From: Coemansia sp. RSA 922 | Lineage: Eukaryota > Kickxellomycota > Kickxellomycetes > Kickxellales > Kickxellaceae | Length of the DNA stretch: 41,606 nucleotides | NCBI GenBank assembly: GCA_027577415.1 | Contig: JANBQS010000067.1 | Location: 1 to 41,606 of the forward strand | Reading direction: 5' to 3' | Shown here: positions 8,473 through 16,359 of the stretch, one piece after another | Position numbering within the stretch: position 1 is the stretch's first letter | Layout of the letters: each line of letters opens with the position of its first letter | The notes under the pieces: generated by a model | Told to the model about the DNA's origin: nothing | The model's database searches: none | Seen by the model: only the letters and a program-made list of their open reading frames with translations | Program-made: the position numbers and the translations under genes

Positions 8473-9450
8473 ATGAGCACCACCGACGACAGAATCGCCA
8501 AGGCCGCTGGGTTTCTCTTGCACAGTCCTCCTGGCGAAGTCGATGATGTGTTCAACGGTAAGGCGAATTTACATTTTCAAAAAGCAAGAGTGTAATTCGC
8601 ACGCTTGCTAATCTGACGTTTCACTTTGTAGATATTCGTGGTATTGTCAACGACGATGACGCCCTGCAACAACATATTGGACCCGTACTGGCGGAGAGCA
8701 ACATGCAGCAGTTCCTAGCCGTTGAGGTGCCCGAGCAGAGGAGTTCAGTAAGTACATAAGGTTCTCGTCATGTCTTGTGCTGTACAAGTGGAGTTTTAAA
8801 ATATTTAAATGACTCTTTCTTTATTGTTGTAGGTGTTGATAACGCCGTATAACCAGGTAGAGGAGGGTCGGTACTTGGATCCTAATACGCGTACGGTGTT
8901 TAGGTTTGACCATTTGCGGCGCGAGGCGAGCGATGCCCAGGACGGCAGCGACCTGGTGGTGGCGGAGACGGAGGAGCTGCGGGCGGCGTTACAAAAGTCG
9001 CTGAGCAGCTATGTGGCATCGCACTACTCGTCGGGCACTGTGTCTGTGTTCTCGCATGAGGGCTCTGTCGTCAGCTGTATAGTGAGCAACCGGTTCTCGC
9101 CCAACAACTACTGGAACGGGTCGTGGCGGTCAGTGTGGTCGTTCAATCCCGAGAGTGGACAGCTCAATGGCAGCACGAAGGTCCGCGTGCATTACTTTGA
9201 GGAGGGCAACGTGCAGCTCGATACTCAGTCGGACTTTGCGGCGGATGTCGAGGCTGGTAGGGTGAAGGACGCGATTGCAAAGTTTGAGGGAGAGTTTCAG
9301 CAGGGGATTAATGACGGGTATGTCATGTTGGCGGAGAGGACTTTTAGGGGTCTGAGACGTACGCTGCCTGTTACCAGGAATAAAATCGACTGGGAGAAGA
9401 TTGCAAACTACAAGATTGGCGGCGAGCTGGCCAACGCTGACAACAACTAG
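8473..9450 (+). CDS. CAP1: F-actin-capping protein subunit alpha
   Basis: 272-aa subunit of the CapZ heterodimer that caps actin barbed ends. Three exons: 8473-8557, 8632-8747 and 8833-9450. Introns are GTAAGG..TAG and GTAAGT..TAG of 74 and 85 bases, and the first has a CTAATC branch-like site. The reading frame is continuous after splicing. Recognisable parts are the N-terminal helix ('RIAKAAGFLLHSPPGEVDDV'), 'DIRGIVNDDDAL', and the long third exon with 'NYWNGSWRSVW', 'HYFEEGNVQL' and the C-terminal 'LRRTLPVTRNKIDWEKI..YKIG' actin-binding tail. The length fits the family. The next gene (PMS1) starts 208 bases downstream on the same strand. Confidence 0.93.
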
Positions 9451-9658
9451 GGTGCTTTTTATTTTTTTTTACTTTCTGGGAGTTTGCATTGAATGTTATC
9501 TACTTGACACTTTGCGCAGCATTTGAGCGATTGGTTGGTTGGGGGGAAATATTTGAGAGGCCTCGCGCTTTTCTTTTTTTGACTCTTTGGCGCGTCATCT
9601 TTCTTATTTGATCAGTATTATATTTTATATTTTTATTTTCGTGAATTTCTCAGGGTCA

Positions 9659-11746
9659 ATGGCCGAAAATACTGGTATGCGACCGATCGCCAAGGATACC
9701 GTGCACAAGCTATGTTCCGGGCAAGTAATAGTAGACCTAGCGACCTCGGCCAAGGAGCTTCTTGAGAACAGCCTAGACGCAGGTGCCACCTCTATCGACA
9801 TCAAGATGCGAGACAGTGGGGTTACATCAATAACTGTGACGGATAACGGGCACGGAATACCTCCCGAGAACTACCCGACGTTATGTCGCAAGCACTGGAC
9901 CTCAAAGATCACATCATTCGAGGATCTCGATGGGGTGACGACGTTTGGGTTCCGAGGCGAGGCGCTCAGCTCCCTGTGTGCCGTGGCCTCGGTGACGATA
10001 GTTACGGCTACCCGGGAGAGTGCGCCGATGGGTATGTCCCTTGAGTACGACCATAACGGGGAGCTGGTGGGGAGTACGGCAGTTGCCCGGGAGCGAGGCA
10101 CGACGGTGGTTGTTTCGGGGCTATTTGCTCGGTGGCCGGTGAGGCTGGCTGACTTGAAGAAAAACGCGCGTAGGGAGTACACTAGACTGGTCAGCTTGGT
10201 CGAGCAGTATTCTATTATCAGCGACGTAAGATTGTGTTTGTCGAACCAGACGCGTGGTCAGCCGGTGGTGGCTGTGCGTACGCCACCGCAGAGCGACCGG
10301 CTCACGCGGCTGCTCTCTGTGTTTGGAGCACATGTTCGTCCACATTTGGTTCGGTTCGAGTACCAGGCTGAAGACTTTTCTTTGGAGGGCCATGTCTCAC
10401 GGCCGGAGGGTGGAAGAGGAGGATCGGATAAGCAGTACTTTTTCGTTAATGGTCGGCCGTGCGACTTGCCCAGGCCCAAAAAGCTCGTCAATGAGGTGTT
10501 TCGCGGCTACTGTCCCAATCGTTATCCTGTCTTTGCTATTGCTATCGTGGTGAAGGGATCGGTCGATGTTAATTTGACCCCTGATAAACGCGAGATTTTG
10601 ATTAGGTGCGAGGAACTAGTGCTGAGGGGTCTGAAGGAGGCCCTGGTAAGTGTTTTGGAACCGGACGAGAGTGCTTTTAGCGTTGCGGGGGTTAGTGCTG
10701 GGTCGGTGAATGGCTCGGCTGGTGTCAAGCGTCAGAGTAGTCTGATGTGTGAGGAGCTTGTTCCGCCGCCACCTGCAACTATGAAGCCGCGATTATCGGA
10801 GCCGGCTCGTGAGGCAGTTCCTCCACCGCAGGTATCATCGACAAAGAAGCGGCCATCGGAGACTGCTAGCAAACCGCCTACGACTGCTAGCAAACCGCCT
10901 ACGACTGTCAGTAAACCGCCTGCAGCTACTTCGGCTCCAAAGAAAATGGGCACAGTTGTTATCGGCAGTTGTCGCAACCGCGTCCAAAACGACACACACG
11001 ATTGGAAGTCAGTGGCAGACCGGCTGCGCATCAAACAGGCGCGAATGAAGGCTAAGCTCGAAGACAGCCAGCTGCGGGACCTGGATCCCATGCCAGCCAT
11101 GACAGAGGGCGGATTGTCAGTGACTGACCCTGAGGAGGCGTCGTCGGCGCTGTCACGGCTTATTCACAAGACGGATTTCCAGCGTATGCGGGTACTAGGT
11201 CAGTTCAACCACGGGTTCATAATCGCCTTGCTCGACTGCGACCTGTATATAATCGACCAGCATGCGTCGGACGAGAAGTACAATTTCGAGCAGCTACAGC
11301 AGCGGGCGCAGATCTCGTCGCAGCCGCTCATCCACCCTGCTGTTTTGGAGCTGGGCGTGGTCGATGAGGCGGTGGCTATTGAGTGTAGGGACAAGCTGGA
11401 GAAGAACGGATTCTTTGTCGATGTCGATGAAGACGCTGTGCCTGGGCAAAGACTGAGGCTGAAGAGCCAGCCGGTTATTGACAAAACGGTGTTTGACCAG
11501 AAGGATTTGATGGAGCTCGTTGCGCAGCTGTGTGTCGACCCGGTGGGTGTCCCCAGGTGCGAGAGAGCTCGTCGTGTGTTTGCGTCGAGGGCGTGTAGAA
11601 AATCTACTATGATTGGCGATCCGCTAAGTAAGACTAGGATGCGTGATATTGTTGGACATTTGGGCGATCTGGATCATCCCTGGAACTGTCCGCATGGACG
11701 CCCCACTCTACGGCATCTGCACCGTTTGGAAAAGGTTGACCTGTGA
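9659..11746 (+). CDS. PMS1: DNA mismatch repair endonuclease PMS1 (human PMS2 type)
   Basis: 695-aa MutL homologue with an N-terminal GHKL ATPase and a C-terminal endonuclease, expected to pair with Mlh1. It is intronless. The ATG at 9659 is the first in frame and opens 'MAENTGMRPIAKDTVHKLCS'. ATPase motifs are 'ELLENSLDAGA' (33-43), 'DNGHGI' (62-67) and 'FGFRGEALSSL' (96-106). The metal-binding endonuclease motifs are all present: 'DQHASDEKYNFE' (533-544), 'ACRKS' and 'CPHGRPT' (677-683). This identifies it as the nicking-competent PMS1/PMS2 rather than the MLH3 or human-PMS1 lineage. The linker (about 345-480) is short and Pro/Ser/Lys-rich, with three tandem 'SKPPTT'-like repeats at about 403-425. 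That explains why the protein is shorter than the roughly 870-aa yeast protein. Confidence 0.95.
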   Translation: MAENTGMRPIAKDTVHKLCSGQVIVDLATSAKELLENSLDAGATSIDIKMRDSGVTSITVTDNGHGIPPENYPTLCRKHWTSKITSFEDLDGVTTFGFRGEALSSLCAVASVTIVTATRESAPMGMSLEYDHNGELVGSTAVARERGTTVVVSGLFARWPVRLADLKKNARREYTRLVSLVEQYSIISDVRLCLSNQTRGQPVVAVRTPPQSDRLTRLLSVFGAHVRPHLVRFEYQAEDFSLEGHVSRPEGGRGGSDKQYFFVNGRPCDLPRPKKLVNEVFRGYCPNRYPVFAIAIVVKGSVDVNLTPDKREILIRCEELVLRGLKEALVSVLEPDESAFSVAGVSAGSVNGSAGVKRQSSLMCEELVPPPPATMKPRLSEPAREAVPPPQVSSTKKRPSETASKPPTTASKPPTTVSKPPAATSAPKKMGTVVIGSCRNRVQNDTHDWKSVADRLRIKQARMKAKLEDSQLRDLDPMPAMTEGGLSVTDPEEASSALSRLIHKTDFQRMRVLGQFNHGFIIALLDCDLYIIDQHASDEKYNFEQLQQRAQISSQPLIHPAVLELGVVDEAVAIECRDKLEKNGFFVDVDEDAVPGQRLRLKSQPVIDKTVFDQKDLMELVAQLCVDPVGVPRCERARRVFASRACRKSTMIGDPLSKTRMRDIVGHLGDLDHPWNCPHGRPTLRHLHRLEKVDL
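10868..10935 (+). repeat. Short tandem repeat in the PMS1 linker
   Basis: Three copies of an 'agcaaaccgcctacgact'-like unit (about 24 bases per period) encode successive 'SKPPTT' repeats in the disordered linker. The first two units are nearly identical and the third has drifted. Likely length-polymorphic. Confidence 0.7.
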
Positions 11747-11898
11747 TTTTACTGCGCAGGGAAAACAAAAATTATCCACGTCATGCTATTTTAATTGGGT
11801 GCCCTTGTGATTTTTCTCCACGCTCACTCATTTCTTCCCTTCACTTTATTTTATATTTTATATTTTATTGAATTACTCTATAATTTGTGTGTAAAAAA

Positions 11899-12696
11899 AT
11901 GGACATTAGCTCAGTGTTCAAGGCCTTTTCGCAGACCGCTCATTTGAAGCCGCAAGTGCAGCGACAGCTCTCGGCCATTTACCTTACGTTGCTGTCGACT
12001 TTGGGCACTTGTCTTTTTGGGTACTATCTCGCCTACAGCTTCCCATTTCTGAGGGACTACTTTATTCCACTAGTTATCGGCGTGATGGCTATGACAATTG
12101 CGATATTTTTTATTCCTGCGACGCTTGGCAACCTGAGCAAGCGCCGTGTGCTTTTGTGGACTAACGGCTTGGCCATGGGTATGTTGATACAGCCGGCCAT
12201 CCTCCCGATCATGTACTCCCGCGACGCCGACCTAGTCTACATGGCAGTGGGGCTGGCGGCTGCCTTGTTTGCGTCGTTTTCTGTGGCTACTATGGTGTCG
12301 TCGAGAAGTCAGACTATATATGCTATTGGGTCGGCTAGTATGGCGCTGAGCGGGCTGTTGTGGCTGGGGCTGTTGAGCTGGTTCTACCCGTCGCTGGCAC
12401 TGTTTAGTATCAATTTGATGGTGGGTATCGCTGTCTCGTGCCTTTATGTCGTCGTGCATACCCATGAGGTTCTGGAGCTGGCGCAAAGGGGCGAGAGACT
12501 GGACCCTGTCACTCATGCCATGCTGTTCTTTAGCGACTTTGTCAGCTTGTTCCTCAGGCTGCTGAGGCTGCTGAGCACCGACCGTAGGAGGCAGGAGGCG
12601 AATGAGAGGGAGGGAAGACGCGGTGGTTCCAAGTATGAGCGTCGTCAGTTCAGACCCACGGAGTCTGCCTTCCGTACATGCAAAAGTGAGCTGTAG
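11899..12696 (+). CDS. Bax inhibitor-1 family protein (TMBIM6-like)
   Basis: 265-aa multipass membrane protein of the ER calcium-leak and stress-tolerance family. The start at 11899 is the first ATG of the frame and follows an A-rich run. The N-terminal 'SSVFKAFSQTAHLKPQVQRQLSAIY' resembles the BI-1 start. At least six hydrophobic segments follow. Near the end 'VVVHTHEVLELAQRGERLDP' aligns with 'VLFDTQLIIEKAEHGDQD' of animal BI-1, and 'FFSDFVSLFLRLL' aligns with 'LFLDFITVFRKLM'. A long basic tail (about 235-265) rich in Arg and Glu ends the protein. The first Asp of the family's pH-sensing Asp pair is His here. The second (in 'FSDF') is kept. Confidence 0.85.
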   Translation: MDISSVFKAFSQTAHLKPQVQRQLSAIYLTLLSTLGTCLFGYYLAYSFPFLRDYFIPLVIGVMAMTIAIFFIPATLGNLSKRRVLLWTNGLAMGMLIQPAILPIMYSRDADLVYMAVGLAAALFASFSVATMVSSRSQTIYAIGSASMALSGLLWLGLLSWFYPSLALFSINLMVGIAVSCLYVVVHTHEVLELAQRGERLDPVTHAMLFFSDFVSLFLRLLRLLSTDRRRQEANEREGRRGGSKYERRQFRPTESAFRTCKSEL

Positions 12697-12700
12697 TTTT

Positions 12701-13252
12701 TTATTTACCTAGTTCTATTCTAAACTTTCTAACTTTGACTAAATCTACGTTGGCATCAATATTTTTGATGGTTTGCATGATTGTCGTATTCATACTCCAC
12801 ACAATATCATGTGGCCCTGTGCGTTGGCCATCCACTTCCCAAGAAACAGCTGTTTTGTATCCAGAAGTTTCCAGGCCCAGCGTTTTAAAGCTCTCATCAA
12901 TTCTTACCTTACGAGGTTCCATGCTTTGTCCATCAACTATAATAGTCAAGTTTACAGAACACACAATATACACCTCTATGTCTAAGGATTGGCTGCCATC
13001 TAACAACGACCATATGGCCTTGTCATTCATGAATAGTCCCTTGAATGTTCTTCCTACTTTGCTTGTACTGCTCGTTGGTGGGTGACAGTATTGTAGCATA
13101 TCAGAGTCAAATCCATAGGCAGTGGATAGCTTGTTGGATAGAATAGAATCCTCTGCCTCACTGACAGGGATAGAGAGTAAGCACCTTTTGCCGATATTGG
13201 AGGTAAATGATATATTTACCTTTGCTTGCAAACAATTATAGAATTCACTCAT
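12701..13252 (-). CDS. Orphan protein, 183 aa
   Basis: Single-exon gene on the minus strand whose stop lies only 4 bases past the stop of the BI-1 gene (tail to tail). The start at 13252 ('MSEFYNCLQAKVNISF') is preferred over the far upstream ATG at 13384, because the intervening stretch is a low-complexity Pro/Leu/Phe run encoded by purine-rich UTR-like DNA. The sequence alternates hydrophobic and polar residues in a beta-rich pattern, with several Cys and a repeated 'W-x-x-x-G' flavour in the C-terminal half ('AVSWEVDGQRTGPHDIVWSM'). There is no signal peptide, TM helix or known motif. It shows no clear similarity to the small orphan families nearby. Function unknown. Confidence 0.55.
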   Translation of the reverse strand: MSEFYNCLQAKVNISFTSNIGKRCLLSIPVSEAEDSILSNKLSTAYGFDSDMLQYCHPPTSSTSKVGRTFKGLFMNDKAIWSLLDGSQSLDIEVYIVCSVNLTIIVDGQSMEPRKVRIDESFKTLGLETSGYKTAVSWEVDGQRTGPHDIVWSMNTTIMQTIKNIDANVDLVKVRKFRIELGK

Positions 13253-13744
13253 GTTTGAAAAATAAAGAAAAATAAAGAAAAGAGGGAAAGAGAAAGAAAG
13301 AGACAGTGGAAGAGGGGGTGGAGAAATGATTTCTTTATGTCCACGGTGCAACTCGTTGACTGAAGGAGGCAGGCATGACCGCAACGCCTAATTTCTGGGG
13401 GGATACACATGGGTGCAAAGGTTGGCAGAGGAAGATGGGCAAGGAGAGCTGTGACTGCAAGTCTTGCTCAACTACCTATTGAGTATAGCCCTGCCAAAAA
13501 CCACTTTTTACGACTAACGCCAGGAGGTTCCAGCTCTCTAACACCATGATGGCTGTAATACCAAGAAAGCCATCCAGCTAACACAAGTGGTGTCTTGCTC
13601 AGGATCACTTTTGATTAGTGGTGGAGTGACTCAGCCCGCAGGCCGCTACTGCTTTAGTATGTTTGCAGGGTGGTGTTTGCCTATTGTGGTGTCTTTGCTA
13701 CTTATGTTTGTTTGTTCCTTTAACTTACTCTAAATTCCTATACT
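13253..13744. other. Intergenic, nothing recognised
   Basis: Begins with a purine-rich leader ('aataaagaaaagaggg...') that is probably the 5' UTR or promoter of the orphan gene on the minus strand. The rest (about 13390-13744) is unique sequence with only short, non-conserved open frames. Confidence 0.4.
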
Positions 13745-14214
13745 CTAAACAAATACTAGACATTGAAATGGTAATGGCGCAATTGGTGGATTGGGTATCC
13801 ATTCCATGTAACGCTGTGAAGAATCAGCACGTAAATTTGCCAAACGCGGTGAGCTTAGTGCTCCAAAGTGCTCGCCATTTTCAGTTACACGGTGACCAAA
13901 TCCACTTGATGGAAAGACACTACCCCCATCTTCAAGATCCCATCTTAATAAACTATTATAGGCTAGAAAATACATGCACCCCTCTTTCTTCTCCCTAGAG
14001 GGTTCATCAGTTTGCCCTAGCTTGTATCCCATTTCATCTAATTGAAGGTAGCTGTGGCCACTCAAATCTCTTTTGGTGCTACCTTTCAGCTTATAGGCCT
14101 CTGCCATATGATTCATATCAAATACGGGAATGCTGGCGCTAAGAGCCTTGGAATAGCAGTGGAAGACTAGGCGTGCATCAACATAAAAAAGTATATGTAT
14201 TTATTGTCAAGCAT
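13745..14214 (-). pseudogene. Frameshifted paralogue of the 139-aa orphan protein (unit D)
   Basis: The ATG at 14214 opens 'MLDNKYIYF', matching the start of the intact paralogues. A single-base loss in a homopolymer (A6 on the + strand at 14185-14190) then shifts the frame. The continuation in the next frame, 'VDARLVFHCYSKALSASIP', keeps matching, and the gene runs to the stop at 13745-13747 with 'EGCMYFLAYNSL' and 'MEWIPNPPI' conserved. In the first frame a TAG follows within a few codons. Because the lesion is in a homopolymer, an assembly error should be considered. However, the promoter TATA is also altered, which favours a genuine pseudogene. Confidence 0.7.
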
Positions 14215-15177
14215 ACTGGCTGGAATAGTGTCTAATAATTCCTTTGGAAATTGCAGTAAATGAGGATAACAGTAGGGATACAAAAAAAATAAGGCGAAGA
14301 GCCATTCAGGCGCATTTTAAGAGGCAGTTGGGTTGTAAGAATTATACTTGCAGAAAGGGCAAAATTTGCCATTTTCTCTGAATGTAGGCCAGGGGTTTTG
14401 TGCTTTGTTCAAAGTAGAATAACAGATTCAGATTTAGAAACACTACTAATAGGAATTTGGCTGTTTCGGATACTTTTACTCAAAGAATATCAGCATGTAG
14501 TGATTCTATTAGCATCTGAATTGCTCTTAATGCCATTGTCAGTCTAAAGGTGAATAGGATTTCGACGACTGATAGTGATATCTCACATTCGTATCAGGTG
14601 ACGTGATTAGTACCGTTACGATCAGCGGTCTGAGAATCAACAGTCTCTTAGTTGTTTATTGCTCAAACGAACTGCCGCGCCATTGAAAGGTCCACGCTCC
14701 AGCAGCCATAGAATAGTCCTTTTAATCACTTTTGTTTTCATAGCTTTTAATTATTTTAAATACGAGAGGTAAGAACTGGTGAACATTGGCCTTCTGCCAC
14801 TAGCTCGACTTTACTCATACAAATCCTACTTCCTAGGATACGTGTGGAGGCCATTGTTGGATAATGAAAACAAATAAGTGACTGCACATTAGCTCAATTA
14901 TCCATTGAATGTGTGTTGGTTGCCTATGTGCCAAGTACAAATGATACTGAGGTTCAGTCTCATTGCGCCTCCTTTCAGAGCCTGAAGAGTATTGGCCCAT
15001 GGTCCCTCCATCAGTGCTCCTAGTACACGTTAATTTATAAACTGTCGCTATAGAGCGGGCTACTATAGTTTAAAGTGTTTATTGTCGTTAAAGCAGGACT
15101 AGTGGTTTCACTACTGTCATGGAGGAATATCTGATTTGAAACTCTGTCCTGGACTATTCCTAGTTGGTAAGAGTTGG
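14215..15177. other. Intergenic between units C and D
   Basis: Contains the decayed promoter of unit D (to about 14530), then unrecognised sequence. Near 14975-15040 a + strand fragment resembles the C-terminal remnants of units A and B ('ggcccatggtccctccatcagtgctc...gtacac' against 'ggctcatggacctccacctgtgtcc...gtacat'). The inverted copy C therefore also carried that segment, now frameshifted. Nothing else is identifiable. Confidence 0.4.
14307..14323 (-). promoter_or_regulatory. Degenerate TATA-box region of unit D
   Basis: On the minus strand 'ctcttaaaatgcgcctgaa' aligns with 'ccttataaaacgcgcctgaa' of unit C. The GCGCCTGAA block is kept but TATAAAA has become TTAAAAT. Spacing to the pseudogene ATG is about 100 bases, as in the intact copies. 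Confidence 0.5.
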
Positions 15178-15591
15178 TTATTTGGGAGTCCATACCTTGG
15201 TGCATTCGGATACTGCAACAATAATCTTGTTAAAAAACTCTTTAGTTAATGTTCCCATGGAATCATCATCTGTATTCCCATGGGGATTCAATCCATACCA
15301 GTTAAAAACCCCACCTCCCTGTATACGTTTGTCGTCTTGGAGATTATAAAAGGTTACAAAAAACATACATCCCTTATACTTATTAATTGTGGTAGCACTA
15401 GCGTATTTTACCATATGGCCTAATTTATCAAATTGATAAAATCTGTGGGAGCCGGTTATTGATGTATTGTAGGCATCATTTATAAACCTTATCTCGACAC
15501 TGGGAACGTTGTCATGGAGTGCTTTGGAATGACACTGGACGTTTAGAGCCTCATCAATATTAATAAAGTATATATAGTTCTCGTCACACAT
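15178..15591 (-). CDS. Orphan small protein, 139-aa family (unit C)
   Basis: 137 aa, an intact paralogue of the protein at 2448-2867. Near-identical blocks are 'YFINIDEALNVQCHSKALHD', 'RFYQFDKLGHM', 'KGCMFFVTFYNLQD' and 'RIQGGGVFNW'. The C-terminus is shorter: the frame stops right after 'VWTPK', where the unit B copy continues for 10 more residues. A five-residue insertion ('NTDDD' region) lies before 'GTLTKEF'. It has a consensus TATA box 105 bases upstream. Conserved differences are scattered and conservative, compatible with both copies being under selection. Function unknown. Confidence 0.7.
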   Translation of the reverse strand: MCDENYIYFINIDEALNVQCHSKALHDNVPSVEIRFINDAYNTSITGSHRFYQFDKLGHMVKYASATTINKYKGCMFFVTFYNLQDDKRIQGGGVFNWYGLNPHGNTDDDSMGTLTKEFFNKIIVAVSECTKVWTPK

Positions 15592-16000
15592 TCAGGTTTG
15601 GGATAGTATCAAATAATTACTTTACTATTAGCAGAAATTGAGGATAAGAGTAAGGATAAAAAATAATGAGGGGAAGGGTCTTTCAGGCGCGTTTTATAAG
15701 GCGATTGAGTTGTAAGAATCGTATTTGCAGAAAAAGTGAGATTTGTCACTTTCTCTGAACGAGGGCCAAGTATGACGTATTTGTTCCACGTAAATAAACA
15801 GATTCGGGATTAAAAACACTACAAACACATCATTGTTTTCTTTGAACGCATTTGCACAAAGAAGATTGGCAATTAGTGGTTCTATTGGTATCTGAATTGC
15901 TCAATGACATCACTGGCCAAGGCATGTTTTTTAAAGGATTTCTTTGGTGGCAAAAAGGCGTGCCTTCCTTTTTGGATGACGCATCGCAAGCATGACCAAG
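15592..16000 (-). repeat. Upstream part of unit C, near-identical to unit B
   Basis: The reverse complement matches about 2035-2447 almost base for base over its first 320 bases, including TATAAAA at 15692-15698 and the 'accactaattgccaatcttc' stretch. This high identity in non-coding DNA indicates a recent duplication or gene conversion between B and C. Beyond about 15940 identity falls off, and the remainder up to 16116 is unrecognised. Confidence 0.65.
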
Positions 16001-16116
16001 AAAAAAAAGGTAGGTTGGAAGAGGAAAGGCAATGCACAAATTTCTTGCATGGCATTTGCCGCCTAATTCCATTGGATTGTTGAAAGTATGAGCAGCAAGT
16101 TTCAATGTATTACTTG

Positions 16117-16290
16117 TTAGCTACCAGCCTCCGTTCCCCATCCGTCATAAAGAGTACTACCAGTTTTTGTGTCTTTGTCAGCGTACTCTTCGTTACCATA
16201 GCGAAACATGGTATCCTTGCAGAATAACATGACGCATATACACACCCAAAATGCACAGGTATGTTGTAGCCCCGCGTAACAAGATAGCAT
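16117..16290 (-). CDS. Possible 57-aa small protein
   Basis: Open frame from the ATG at 16290 to the TAA at 16117. It begins with a hydrophobic, Cys-rich stretch that could be one membrane helix (about residues 9-24, 'QHTCAFWVCICVMLFC'). It then turns hydrophilic and acidic with 'FRYGNEEYADKDTKTGSTLY', ending 'DGWGTEAGS'. The second half looks like a genuine protein tail in composition. An internal in-frame ATG in good context ('acc atg ttt cgc') starts a 30-aa version. It could be a small mitochondrial or ER membrane protein, or the last exon of a gene with unseen upstream exons. It lies only 69 bases beyond the GEM1 stop on the same strand, so it might also be 3' UTR sequence. Confidence 0.35.
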   Translation of the reverse strand: MLSCYAGLQHTCAFWVCICVMLFCKDTMFRYGNEEYADKDTKTGSTLYDGWGTEAGS

Positions 16291-16359
16291 CGGGCGTTAC
16301 TTCAATTCTAGCTAGCAATTTTTGTAGGTTTCTTATTTGACAAGAGTCATGCTAATATC

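Larger units (their letters stand above)
13745..14530 (-). repeat. Duplicated block, unit D (inverted, broken)
   Basis: Inverted copy of the promoter plus first gene of the duplicated block. The promoter side (about 14300-14530) aligns with about 15690-15910 of unit C, for example 'tctattagcatctgaattgctc' at 14507 against 'tctattggtatctgaattgctc' at 15880. C and D lie in the same orientation. Copies of the 126-aa gene were not recognised in C or D. Confidence 0.6.

Noticed and set aside
13663..13998. 111-codon + strand frame at the end of unit D
   Set aside because: Overlaps the minus-strand pseudogene, which has clear paralogues. The + strand translation has none.
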